NCBI RefSeq assembly: GCF_900091315.1
Contig: NZ_FLSP01000006.1
Location: 62,001 to 126,000 of the forward strand
Source of the DNA: Streptomyces sp. DI166
GTDB lineage: Bacteria; Actinomycetota; Actinomycetes; Streptomycetales; Streptomycetaceae
DNA length: 64,000 nucleotides
Direction of reading: 5' to 3'
Numbering within the stretch: the stretch's first letter is position 1; each line of letters starts with the position of its first letter. The notes below the pieces were generated by a model. It saw nothing but the letters and a program-made list of their open reading frames with translations, made no database searches and had not been told where the DNA came from. The position numbers and the translations under genes are program-made. This document shows positions 8,366-17,459 of the stretch, piece by piece.

Positions 8366-11300
8366 ATGAAAGGCACACCTACGGGCAGACGAGGGTGGGT
8401 CGGTCTGCTGGCGGCGGGCCTGATCGCCGTCGGACTACTGCCCGCCCCCGCACACGCGGCGGACGACGATCCCAACCTCGCACTCGGCAGACCGGCGACG
8501 GCCGGAGGGGCCCACGGAGGCTACCCGGCCACGAACGTCACCGACGGCAGCCAGCAGTCGTACTGGGAGGGCCCGGCGGGCTCCTTTCCCCAGTGGGTGC
8601 AGGTCGACCTGGGCTCCCAGGTGGACCTGGACCGTGTCGAGCTGAAACTCCCCGCCGCATGGGAGCAGCGCTCCCAGTCCCTCGCCGTTCTCGGCAGCGC
8701 CGACGGCGACTCCTTCACCACACTCGCCGACGCACAGTCCCGCACCTTCAGCCCCTCCGAGGCGAACACCGTCGACATCGACCTGCCCGCCGCGACCGCC
8801 CGCTACGTCCGGGTCCGGGTGACCTCCAACTCCGGCTGGAACGCAGCCCAGTTGTCGGAGCTGGAGATCTACGGCGAAGGCGGCGACGACCCCGGCGACC
8901 CGCCCCTCGAAGGCACCAACCTGGCCCGGAACAAGCCGATCGAAGCCACCTCCACCACACAGAACTACGTCGCGACGAACGCCAACGACGACAGCCTCAC
9001 CACCTACTGGGAGTCGGCCGGATTCCCCTCCGACCTGACCGTGAAGCTCGGCGCAGACGCCGAAATCGAGGCCGTGGCCGTCAAACTGAACCCCGATCAG
9101 ATATGGGCGGCGCGCCAGCAGTCCCTGACGGTGCTGGGCCGCGCGCAGGGGGCTTCCGCCTTCACCACGCTCAAGGCCCGGGCCGACTACACCTTCAGCC
9201 CGTCGTCGAACCAGAACTCCGTGGTGATCCCCGTGACCGGCCGCGTCGCGGACGTACGCCTGTCCTTCCACTCCAACACCGGCGCCCCCGGCGGCCAGGT
9301 CGCCGAGTTCCAGGTGATCGGCAGGGCGGCGCCGCACCCCGACTTCGTGGTCACCGACCTCACCTGGTCCCCGGCCACCCCGTCCGAGAGGGACGAGGTG
9401 ACGGTCGAGGCCACCGTCCGCAACGCCGGCACCGCCAACGCCCCCGCGACCACGGTGAACGTCAGCGTCGAGGGCGCCGTCGCGGGCTCCGCGCCGGTCC
9501 CGGCCCTCGCCGCCGGAGCGTCCACCACCGTCTCCGTCCCCGTCGGTAGGCGCCCCGAGGGCTCGTACAGCGTCTCCGCGGCCGTCGACCCGACGGACAC
9601 CGTCGCCGAACTCGACAACACCAACAACAGCCGTACGGCGGACCGGAAACTCACGGTCTCCCAGGCGCCGGGACCGGACCTGAGGGTCACCGGCATCACC
9701 AGCAACCCCGCCTCACCCGCGGTGGGTTCGACCGTCTCGTTCACCGTGGCGGTGAACAACCGCGGCACCACCGCCGTCCCCGCCGGCACCATCACCCGGC
9801 TCACCGTCGGCGCCACCACACTCCAGGGCACGACCGGCGCCGTCGGCGCGGGCGACACAGCCACCGTCGCCATCGACGGCACCTGGAAGGCCACCAGCGG
9901 CGGCGCCACCCTGACCGCCACCGCCGACGCCACCGACGTCGTCGACGAGACCGACGAGAACAACAACGTCTTCGCCCGCTCCATCGTCGTCGGACGCGGC
10001 GCCGCCGTGCCCTACACCGAGTACGAGGCCGAGGACGGCACCTACGAGGGAACCCTCCTCACCGCCGACAAGAAGCGGACCTTCGGGCACACCAACTTCG
10101 CGACCGAGTCCTCCGGCCGCAAGTCGGTACGGCTCGACGACACCGGCGACCACGTGGAGTTCACCTCGACGAGCGCCGCCAACTCCATCGTCGTCCGCAA
10201 CTCCATCCCGGACTCGGCCACGGGCGGCGGCCGCGAGGCCACGCTCAGCCTCTACGCCGACGGCGAGTTCGTCCGCAAGCTGACCCTCTCCTCCAAGCAC
10301 AGCTGGCTCTACGGCAGCACCGACGACCCGGAGGGCCTGACCAACAGGCCGGGCGGTGACGCGCGACGGCTCTTCGACGAGTCCCACGCCCTGCTCACCG
10401 AGACCTACCCGGCCGGCACCAAGTTCCGTCTCCAGCGGGACTCGGGCGACTCCGCGGCCTTCTACATCGTCGACCTGATCGACCTGGAGCAGGTCGCCGC
10501 CCCCGCGGCCAAGCCCGCGGCGTGCACCTCCATCACCGAGTACGGCGCCGTACCCAACGACGGCATCGACGACGCCGACGCCATCCAGCGCGCGGTCACC
10601 GCCGACCAGAAGGGCGAGATCGACTGCGTGTGGATCCCGGCCGGGCAGTGGCGCCAGGAGAAGAAGATCCTCACCGACGACCCGCAGGACCGGGGCCAGT
10701 ACAACCAGGTCGGCATCCGTGACGTGACCATTCGCGGCGCCGGCATGTGGCACTCGCAGCTGTACTCGTTGATCCCGCCGCACGAGGCCGGTGGCATCAA
10801 CCACCCGCACGAGGGCAACTTCGGCTTCGACATCGACGACAACACCAAGATCTCCGACATCGCCATCTTCGGCTCCGGCACCATCCGGGGCGGTGACGGG
10901 GGAGCCGAGGGCGGCGTCGCGCTCAACGGCCGCTTCGGCAAGGACACCAAGATCACCAACGTGTGGATCGAGCACGCCAACGTGGGCGCCTGGGTCGGCC
11001 GGGACTACTCCAACATCCCCGAACTGTGGGGTCCCGGCGACCGCGTCGAGTTCAACGGGGTACGCATCCGCAACACCTACGCCGACGGCGTCAACTTCGC
11101 CAACGGCACCCGCAACTCCACCGTCTACAACTCCTCGTTCCGCAACACCGGCGACGACGCCCTGGCCGTATGGGCCAGCAAGTACGTCAAGGACACCTCC
11201 GTCGACATCGGCCACGACAACCACTTCCGCAACAACACCATCCAGCTGCCCTGGCGCGCCAACGGCATCGCCGTCTACGGCGGTTACGGCAACACCATCG

Positions 11301-11740
11301 AGAACAACCTGGTCTCCGACACCATGAACTACCCGGGGATCATGCTCGCCACCGACCACGACCCACTGCCCTTCTCCGGGCAGACCCTCATCGCGGGCAA
11401 CGGCCTGTACCGCACGGGCGGGGCGTTCTGGGGCGAGGCCCAGGAGTTCGGCGCCATCACGCTCTTCGCGCAGGGACCGGACATCCCCGGTGTCACCATC
11501 CGCGACACCGACATCCACGACTCCACCTACGACGGCATCCAGTTCAAGACGGGTGGCGGCGCGATGCCGGGCGTGAAGGTCGAAGACGTCCGCATCGACA
11601 AGTCCGTCAACGGCTGCGGCGTTCTCGCCATGGGCGGCGCACGGGGCAGCGCCACCCTGACCGACGTCACCATCACCGACTCGGCCGAGGACGACATCTG
11701 CGTCGAACCCGGCTCGCAGTTCGTCATCAACCGCACCTGA
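8366..11740 (+). CDS. Secreted GH87-type alpha-1,3-glucanase with discoidin, CARDB and CBM6 modules
   Basis: A 1124-residue multidomain extracellular enzyme. Module order: signal peptide (cleavage near residues 30-32, AHA/A); discoidin-type carbohydrate-binding domains at about 37-170 and 185-320 (each with PxxxWxVxDLG-like and AxLSELEIYG-like motifs); two CARDB immunoglobulin-like domains at about 325-430 and 439-541 (ending TVAELDNTNNS and VVDETDENNN); a CBM6-like domain at about 549-712 (YTEYEAEDG); and a GH87 beta-helix from about 719 to the end. The catalytic triad is D907 (DGVNF) with D930 and D931 (GDD), at the same 23/24-residue spacing as its paralogues. The discoidin-CBM6-GH87 architecture matches known bacterial alpha-1,3-glucanases that attach to insoluble mutan or fungal wall glucan. 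The ATG at 8366 was chosen for its upstream GGAAGGG and for giving a proper signal peptide. Confidence 0.9.
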   Translation: MKGTPTGRRGWVGLLAAGLIAVGLLPAPAHAADDDPNLALGRPATAGGAHGGYPATNVTDGSQQSYWEGPAGSFPQWVQVDLGSQVDLDRVELKLPAAWEQRSQSLAVLGSADGDSFTTLADAQSRTFSPSEANTVDIDLPAATARYVRVRVTSNSGWNAAQLSELEIYGEGGDDPGDPPLEGTNLARNKPIEATSTTQNYVATNANDDSLTTYWESAGFPSDLTVKLGADAEIEAVAVKLNPDQIWAARQQSLTVLGRAQGASAFTTLKARADYTFSPSSNQNSVVIPVTGRVADVRLSFHSNTGAPGGQVAEFQVIGRAAPHPDFVVTDLTWSPATPSERDEVTVEATVRNAGTANAPATTVNVSVEGAVAGSAPVPALAAGASTTVSVPVGRRPEGSYSVSAAVDPTDTVAELDNTNNSRTADRKLTVSQAPGPDLRVTGITSNPASPAVGSTVSFTVAVNNRGTTAVPAGTITRLTVGATTLQGTTGAVGAGDTATVAIDGTWKATSGGATLTATADATDVVDETDENNNVFARSIVVGRGAAVPYTEYEAEDGTYEGTLLTADKKRTFGHTNFATESSGRKSVRLDDTGDHVEFTSTSAANSIVVRNSIPDSATGGGREATLSLYADGEFVRKLTLSSKHSWLYGSTDDPEGLTNRPGGDARRLFDESHALLTETYPAGTKFRLQRDSGDSAAFYIVDLIDLEQVAAPAAKPAACTSITEYGAVPNDGIDDADAIQRAVTADQKGEIDCVWIPAGQWRQEKKILTDDPQDRGQYNQVGIRDVTIRGAGMWHSQLYSLIPPHEAGGINHPHEGNFGFDIDDNTKISDIAIFGSGTIRGGDGGAEGGVALNGRFGKDTKITNVWIEHANVGAWVGRDYSNIPELWGPGDRVEFNGVRIRNTYADGVNFANGTRNSTVYNSSFRNTGDDALAVWASKYVKDTSVDIGHDNHFRNNTIQLPWRANGIAVYGGYGNTIENNLVSDTMNYPGIMLATDHDPLPFSGQTLIAGNGLYRTGGAFWGEAQEFGAITLFAQGPDIPGVTIRDTDIHDSTYDGIQFKTGGGAMPGVKVEDVRIDKSVNGCGVLAMGGARGSATLTDVTITDSAEDDICVEPGSQFVINRT

Positions 11741-11753
11741 CACACCGACGGGA

Positions 11754-11792
11754 CCGGTGCGGCGGCTGCCTCCCCAGGAGCCGCCGCACCGG
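11754..11792 (+). terminator. Hairpin terminator between GH87 genes
   Basis: A perfect 14-bp inverted repeat (11754-11767 with 11779-11792, 11-nt loop) begins 13 bases after the stop codon. The stem is very stable, so it is a likely terminator or 3'-end stabiliser between the second and third GH87 genes. Confidence 0.75.
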
Positions 11793-11880
11793 CACGACGA
11801 CCCGGCAGGCGACGAACCTGCCCCCTTTCCTTCGAGCCGCGTCGTGCGCCCTTCGGCACACGACGGAAGAGCGAGGACCG

Positions 11881-14800
11881 ATGAGAACCCGCATCCGCAG
11901 ATCCCGGTGCCTGAGCGCCCTGATCGCGACCAGCCTGCTGGCGCTGGGCGGACCCCTGATGTCCGCCCGTGCCGCGGGCGGACCCAACATCGCACTCGGC
12001 GACACCGCGTCGGCGAGCAGCTCGCACGCCGAGTACGGCGCCGCGAACATCACCGACGGCAACCAGGGCACCTACTGGCAGAGCGCCGGATCGAACCTGC
12101 CGCAATGGGTGCAGGCCGACCTCGGCACCGCCACCCGCGTGGACGAGGTCGTCCTCAAACTGCCCGCGGGCTGGGAGAGCCGCAACCAGACCCTCTCCGT
12201 CCAGGGCAGCGCCGACGGCACCAGCTACACCACCCTCAAGAGCTCCGCCACCTACACCTTCACCCCGGGCACGGGCAACACCGTCACCGTCTCCTTCCCG
12301 GCCGCCCAGACCCGGTTCGTCCGCGTCGACATCACCGCCAACACCGGCTGGCAGGCCGCCCAGCTCTCCGAACTGGAAGTGCACTCCGCCGACGACGCCT
12401 CCACCAACCTCGCCGCCGGACGCCCCCTGACCGCCAGCAGCCACACCGACGTGTACGCGGCGGGCAACGCCAACGACGGCAACCGGGCCACGTACTGGGA
12501 GAGCGCCAACCACGCCCTCCCACAGTGGCTCCAGGCCGACCTCGGCAGCTCCCGGGCCGTCAACCGCGTCCTGCTGAAGCTCCCGGCGGGCTGGGAGAGC
12601 CGCACCCAGACCCTGAAGATCCAGGGCAGCGCCAACGGCACGGACTTCACCGACCTGTCGAACGCGCAGACGTACACCTTCAACAGCGCGAACGACAACA
12701 CCGCGACTCTCACCCTCGACGCGGCCACGACCCGCTACGTCCGCGTCCTGGTCACCGCGAACACCGGCCAGCCCGCCGCGCAGATATCCGAGCTGGAGGT
12801 CTACGGCCCGGCCACCGGCGACACCGAGCCGCCCAGCGCACCGACACAACTGGCGTACACCGAACCCGCCCCCGGCCAGATCCGGCTCACCTGGAAGGCC
12901 GCGAGCGACAACAAGGGCGTCACCGCGTACGACATCTACGCCAACGGTGACCTGCTGACCAGTGTCGCCGGAGACGTCACCGCCTTCACCGACAACCGCC
13001 CGGCCGGCCAGACGGTGTCGTACCGGGTACGAGCCCGGGACGCGGCCGGCAACCAGTCGGCCGACAGCAACACCGTCACCCGGATCGGCGAGGCAGGTGA
13101 CACCCAGGCCCCGACCGCCCCCTCCAACCTGGCCTACACCGAGTCCCAGCCGGGCAAGGTCAAGCTCACCTGGACCGCGTCCACCGACAACGTCGCCGTG
13201 ACCGGCTACGACATCTACGCCAACAACGTGCTGCGCGAAAGCGTCGTCGGGGACGTCACCACCTACACCGACACCCAGCCGACGACGAACACCGTCACCT
13301 ATGTCGTCCGGGCGAAGGACGCGGCCGGCAACCAGTCGGGCGACAGCAACAGCGTCACCCGCAACGGCAGCGGCGGCAACGGCTCCAACCTCGCCGTGGA
13401 CAAGCCCATCGAGGCGTCCTCCACCGTGCACACCTACGTCGCCGAGAACGCCAACGACAACAGCACCTCCACCTACTGGGAGGGCGCCGGAGGCAGCTAC
13501 CCGCAGACCCTCACCGTCAAGCTGGGTGCCAACGCCGACCTGGAGCGGCTCGTCCTGAAGCTGAACCCCGACTCGGCGTGGTCCGCCCGCTCCCAGACCG
13601 TCGAGGTCCTCGGCCGGGAACAGAAGGCCTCCGCCTTCACCAGCCTGGTGGCGGCGAAGAGTTACGACTTCAGCCCCGCGAGCGGCAACACCGTCACCAT
13701 CCCCGTCACCGACCGGGTGGCCGATGTGAGACTCAGGTTCACCGCGAACACCGGTGCCCCGGCGGGCCAGCTCGCCGAGTTCCAGGTCGTCGGCGTGCCC
13801 GCCCCCAACCCGGACCTCGTCGTCACCCAGCTGACCACGTCACCCGCTGCCCCGGTCGAGTCGGACGACATCACCATCGCAGCCACCGTCCGCAACGACG
13901 GCGCGGCCACCGCCCCCGCCAGCAGGGTCGCGGTGCGCCTCGGCGACACCAAGGTCGCCACCGCCGACGTCGGCTCCCTCGCGCCAGGAGCGCAGAGCAC
14001 GGTCGAGGCGTCCATCGGCGCCCGTGACGCGGGCTCGTACGAGTTGAGCGCCGTCGCGGACGAGCCGAACGACGTCATCGAGCAGAACGAGACCAACAAC
14101 ACCTACACCCGGCCCACCGCCCTGGTGGTCAAGCCGGTCGCCAGCTCCGACCTCATCCCCGGCACCGTGACCACCACCCCGTCCAGCCCCGCCGCGGGCG
14201 ACACCGTCACCTTCAAGGTGCCGGTGAGGAACCAAGGCACCGAGGCCGGCGCCACCGGCAGCCATGCCGTCACCCTCACCCTCCTCGACGACAGCGGAGA
14301 CACCGTCAAGACCCTCACCGGCGCCCACAACGGGTCCATCGCCCCGGGCGACACCGCCGTGGTGAACCTCGGACCCTGGACCGCCGCCAACGGCTCCTAC
14401 ACGGTGAAGACCGTCATCGCCGCCGACGCCAACGAGCTGCCCGTCAAGCGGGAGAACAACACATCCACCCAGCCGCTGTTCGTCGGCCGCGGCGCCAACA
14501 TGCCGTACACCACCTACGAGGCCGAGGACGCGACCGTCGGCGGCGGCGCGAAGACGGTCGGCCCCAACCGGACCGTCGGCGACATCGCCGGTGAGGCATC
14601 CGGCCGCAAGGCGGTGACCCTCGACGCCACCGGCGAGTACGTCGAGTTCACCACCCGCGCCGAGACGAACACCCTCGTCACCCGCTTCTCCATCCCGGAC
14701 GCCCCGGGCGGCGGCGGCATCGACTCCACCATCAACGTCTACGTCGACGGCGTCTTCAAGAAGGCGCTCCCGCTGACCTCCAAGTACGCCTGGCTGTACG

Positions 14801-16173
14801 GGGCGGAGTCGTCACCCGGCAACTCCCCGGGCTCGGGCGCACCCCGGCACATCTACGACGAGGCGCACCTGAAGCTGGACGAGACCGTCCCGGCGGGCAG
14901 CAGGATCAGGCTCCAGAAGGACGCCGCCAACAGCGCCGCCCACTACGCCATCGACTTCGTCGACCTGGAGAAGGTCGCCCCGGTCGCCAACCCGGACCCG
15001 GCGACGTACGCGGTACCGGCCGGGTTCACCCACCAGGACGTGCAGAACGCGCTCGACCGCGTCCGCATGGACACCACCGGCACCCTCGTCGGCGTCTACC
15101 TGCCGCCCGGCGACTACCAGACCTCGGGCAAGTTCCAGGTCTACGGCAAGGCCGTCAAGGTCGTCGGCGCGGGGCCCTGGTACACCCAGTTCCACGCACC
15201 CGCCGGCCAGGACAACACCGACATCGGCTTCCGCGCCGAGGCGAGCGCGAAGGGCTCCCTGTTCAAGGGCTTCGCCTACTTCGGCAACTACACCTCACGC
15301 ATCGACGGACCGGGCAAGGTGTTCGACTTCTCCAACGTGTCGGACATCGTCATCGACGACATCTGGAACGAACACATGGTCTGCCTCTACTGGGGCGCCA
15401 ACACGGACCGGATGACCATCCGCGACTCCCGCATCCGGAACATGTTCGCCGACGGCGTCAACATGACCAACGGCTCCACGGACAACCTCGTCGCCAACAA
15501 CGACGCCCGGGCGACCGGCGACGACAGCTTCGCGCTGTTCTCGGCGATCGACGCGGGCGGCGCGGACATGAAGGACAACGTCTACGAGAACCTGACCACC
15601 ACACTGACCTGGCGAGCCGCCGGCGTCGCGGTCTACGGCGGCTACCGCAACACCTTCCGCAACATCCACATCGCCGACACGCTCGTCTACTCCGGCATCA
15701 CCATCTCGTCGCTGGACTTCGGCTACCCGATGAACGGCTTCGGCACCGACCCCACGACCTTCGAGAACATCTCGATCGTCCGGGCGGGCGGCCACTTCTG
15801 GGGCAACCAGACCTTCCCCGGCATCTGGCTGTTCTCGGCGTCGAAGGTCTTCCAGGGCATCCGCGTCACCAACGTGGACATCGTCTCCCCGACCTACAGC
15901 GGCATCATGTTCCAGACGAAGTACAACGGCACCCAGCCGGAGAACCCCGTCAAGGACACCATCCTGACCGACATCTCCATCACCGGAGCCAAGCGCAGCG
16001 GTGACGCCTGGGACGCCAAGTCCGGCATGGGTATCTGGGTCAACGAACTGCCCGAACCCGATCAGGGCCCCGCCGTCGGCGAGGCCACCGTCAACTGCCT
16101 GCGCATGAACGACAACGACGAGAACATCCGCAACACCACGACCACGTTCAAACTCACCGTCAACCCCTGCTGA
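11881..16173 (+). CDS. Secreted GH87-type alpha-1,3-glucanase, largest form with FN3 repeats
   Basis: A 1430-residue extracellular enzyme and the most elaborate of the three paralogues. Module order: signal peptide (residues 1-33, ending MSARAA); discoidin domains at about 34-172 and 175-310; two fibronectin type III domains at about 315-405 and 408-497 (each ending VRAxDAAGNQS); a third discoidin domain at about 500-638; two CARDB domains at about 640-750 and 755-866; a CBM6-like domain at about 873-1036 (YTTYEAEDA); and the GH87 beta-helix from about 1040. The catalytic Asp residues are D1191 (DGVNM) and D1214/D1215 (GDD). The beta-helix N-terminus is more divergent than in the two sister enzymes, so substrate or product pattern may differ. 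GAGGACC precedes the ATG. A perfect terminator hairpin follows. Confidence 0.9.
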   Translation: MRTRIRRSRCLSALIATSLLALGGPLMSARAAGGPNIALGDTASASSSHAEYGAANITDGNQGTYWQSAGSNLPQWVQADLGTATRVDEVVLKLPAGWESRNQTLSVQGSADGTSYTTLKSSATYTFTPGTGNTVTVSFPAAQTRFVRVDITANTGWQAAQLSELEVHSADDASTNLAAGRPLTASSHTDVYAAGNANDGNRATYWESANHALPQWLQADLGSSRAVNRVLLKLPAGWESRTQTLKIQGSANGTDFTDLSNAQTYTFNSANDNTATLTLDAATTRYVRVLVTANTGQPAAQISELEVYGPATGDTEPPSAPTQLAYTEPAPGQIRLTWKAASDNKGVTAYDIYANGDLLTSVAGDVTAFTDNRPAGQTVSYRVRARDAAGNQSADSNTVTRIGEAGDTQAPTAPSNLAYTESQPGKVKLTWTASTDNVAVTGYDIYANNVLRESVVGDVTTYTDTQPTTNTVTYVVRAKDAAGNQSGDSNSVTRNGSGGNGSNLAVDKPIEASSTVHTYVAENANDNSTSTYWEGAGGSYPQTLTVKLGANADLERLVLKLNPDSAWSARSQTVEVLGREQKASAFTSLVAAKSYDFSPASGNTVTIPVTDRVADVRLRFTANTGAPAGQLAEFQVVGVPAPNPDLVVTQLTTSPAAPVESDDITIAATVRNDGAATAPASRVAVRLGDTKVATADVGSLAPGAQSTVEASIGARDAGSYELSAVADEPNDVIEQNETNNTYTRPTALVVKPVASSDLIPGTVTTTPSSPAAGDTVTFKVPVRNQGTEAGATGSHAVTLTLLDDSGDTVKTLTGAHNGSIAPGDTAVVNLGPWTAANGSYTVKTVIAADANELPVKRENNTSTQPLFVGRGANMPYTTYEAEDATVGGGAKTVGPNRTVGDIAGEASGRKAVTLDATGEYVEFTTRAETNTLVTRFSIPDAPGGGGIDSTINVYVDGVFKKALPLTSKYAWLYGAESSPGNSPGSGAPRHIYDEAHLKLDETVPAGSRIRLQKDAANSAAHYAIDFVDLEKVAPVANPDPATYAVPAGFTHQDVQNALDRVRMDTTGTLVGVYLPPGDYQTSGKFQVYGKAVKVVGAGPWYTQFHAPAGQDNTDIGFRAEASAKGSLFKGFAYFGNYTSRIDGPGKVFDFSNVSDIVIDDIWNEHMVCLYWGANTDRMTIRDSRIRNMFADGVNMTNGSTDNLVANNDARATGDDSFALFSAIDAGGADMKDNVYENLTTTLTWRAAGVAVYGGYRNTFRNIHIADTLVYSGITISSLDFGYPMNGFGTDPTTFENISIVRAGGHFWGNQTFPGIWLFSASKVFQGIRVTNVDIVSPTYSGIMFQTKYNGTQPENPVKDTILTDISITGAKRSGDAWDAKSGMGIWVNELPEPDQGPAVGEATVNCLRMNDNDENIRNTTTTFKLTVNPC

Positions 16174-16182
16174 AACCGACCA

Positions 16183-16212
16183 CCGCGGGACCGGCGCCGA
16201 CCGGTCCCGCGG
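16183..16212 (+). terminator. Strong hairpin terminator at end of GH87 locus
   Basis: A perfect 12-bp inverted repeat (16183-16194 with 16201-16212, 6-nt loop) is followed by a short T-containing tract. It closes the glucan-utilisation locus and also faces the end of the convergent SnoaL-like gene. Confidence 0.8.
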
Positions 16213-16241
16213 CGTTTCTGCGCTCGGTCAGCCCGCGGCGT

Positions 16242-16724
16242 TCAGACGCTCTGCGGGACCGTGGCGTTCAGTCGCTCTGTCGGTGCGCCGAAAGGCAGGA
16301 CGAGCGTGCGGGTCGCTATGAGCCAGACGCCGTCGACCTTCCGAAAGGTGTCCTCGTAGTGGCCGATGTTCGCCGGCAGCCGGGGCGGGATCGGCGCACC
16401 TTCGGTGTAGCCGTCCACGCGGTAGGTCGCGAAGTACGTGGTCGCCGACGCGGTGTCCGGAGAGTCGACGGTGACCAGGATGTTGGTGCACATCCGCCGG
16501 GACAGGCGGTCCGCGGGCCGGGAACCGAAGTAGGCGCGCAGGGCTTCCCGCCCCTCGATACGGCGCCCGTCGTACGGCCATTCCCAGACCCCGTCCGGGG
16601 TGAAGAGGTCGCAGACCGTACGGGGATCACCCAGGTCGAGGCGGCGCACGAGTTCCAGGACCAAACGCTCGCAGCTGCGCTCCGCGAGAAGACACGCCGT
16701 GGGATCAAGATCGTGAGTCGTCAT
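16242..16724 (-). CDS. SnoaL/NTF2-like fold protein
   Basis: A 160-residue protein of the SnoaL-like superfamily (alpha+beta cone fold used by small cyclases, isomerases and dehydratases). Visible traits are the N-terminal helix followed by VCDLFTPDGVWEWPYDG, then GREALRAYF, the central strands with HYEDTFRKVDGVWLIATRTL and a short C-terminal tail. The exact reaction cannot be told. The ATG at 16724 is preferred over a GTG two codons upstream because AGGAA is then at proper spacing. It stands alone between the GH87 locus and the efflux operon. Confidence 0.75.
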   Translation of the reverse strand: MTTHDLDPTACLLAERSCERLVLELVRRLDLGDPRTVCDLFTPDGVWEWPYDGRRIEGREALRAYFGSRPADRLSRRMCTNILVTVDSPDTASATTYFATYRVDGYTEGAPIPPRLPANIGHYEDTFRKVDGVWLIATRTLVLPFGAPTERLNATVPQSV

Positions 16725-16797
16725 CTCCACTTCCTACCAGGTCAGTTGGGGCATCCACGAGTCCTTTGTGATCACCGGCTCGGGACGGCGGCCGAGT

Positions 16798-16837
16798 GGT
16801 TAGGCCGCGGTTAGCCGCATGTCACCGGCGGCTAACC
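16798..16837 (+). promoter_or_regulatory. Operator candidate for the OmpR-type regulator, upstream of efflux operon
   Basis: Two tandem half-sites GGTTAGGCCGC (16798) and GGTTAGCCGC (16809) lie exactly 11 bp apart, the usual spacing for OmpR-family dimers. The second also forms a perfect 10-bp inverted repeat with GCGGCTAACC (16828-16837). A near-identical element (22473-22512) lies before the regulator gene at 22431. The site is 71 bp upstream of the lipoprotein start. Confidence 0.7.
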
Positions 16838-16907
16838 CGCACCCCCGTAGACCTGGGTCCAGCGGCGGCACCGACCGGGTGCCGTGGGTCTGGCAGGAGG
16901 ACGAATC

Positions 16908-17459
16908 ATGCGACGGACGTTCATGTCGTGGGCGGCAGTGACGGTACTCAGTGTTGGGGCGGCCGTGTCCCTGACGGCGTGCAGCTCGGACGGTGACAAG
17001 CCGGCGCCGAATGTCGCGGGTGACCAGGGCGGGCAGGGCGAGGAGAAGCAGCCGCAGGACCCGAAGGACGTCGCCGAGGCGTACGCCAAGTGCATGCGGA
17101 AGCAGGGGCAGGAGGTGCAGGTCGACGAGTTCGGCCGCGTCTCCGGCTCCGCGACCGGAACCGGGTCGGAGGGCCGGGTGGCCGGCGAGAACCTGCCCAA
17201 GGTCATCGAGAAGTGCGACAAGGAGGTCCCCGGCATGAAGCAGCTCAGGGAGAAGGGGAACTCGGACGCCCTGGAACAGGGCCGTGGCCTGGCCAAGTGC
17301 CTGCGCGAGAACGGCATCCCGAACATGGCTGACCCGGACCCGAAGCTGGGCGCCCTGTCCGTCCCGAAGGACGCGGCGGGCGACAAGTGGACCAAGGCGA
17401 TGGGCATCTGCGGTGACAAGTTCCCCGGCGCCGCCTTCGTCGCGGAGCAGACGCAGTGA
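16908..17459 (+). CDS. Small secreted lipoprotein, first gene of ABC efflux operon
   Basis: A 183-residue lipoprotein: signal peptide with lipobox LTAC (lipidated Cys25). The mature part contains two short related units, each with KCMR/KCLR and a following Cys (AEAYAKCMRKQG...VIEKCDKE; GRGLAKCLRENG...MGICGDKF). This four-Cys pattern is seen in actinobacterial lipoproteins encoded next to FtsX/MacB-type ABC exporters; the function is unknown. The ATG at 16908 has AGGAGGA at good spacing. The next gene overlaps its stop by 4 bp, so they are translated together. Confidence 0.85.
   Translation: MRRTFMSWAAVTVLSVGAAVSLTACSSDGDKPAPNVAGDQGGQGEEKQPQDPKDVAEAYAKCMRKQGQEVQVDEFGRVSGSATGTGSEGRVAGENLPKVIEKCDKEVPGMKQLREKGNSDALEQGRGLAKCLRENGIPNMADPDPKLGALSVPKDAAGDKWTKAMGICGDKFPGAAFVAEQTQ

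Noticed and set aside
10963..11880. Upstream extension of the third GH87 frame
   Set aside because: This part reads Arg-rich nonsense inside the second GH87 gene; the true start with signal peptide and GAGGACC site is at 11881.
9713..13431. Long minus-strand frames opposite the GH87 genes
   Set aside because: Val/Gly/Asp-rich shadow sequence without ribosome-binding sites; sense strand has full domain structure.
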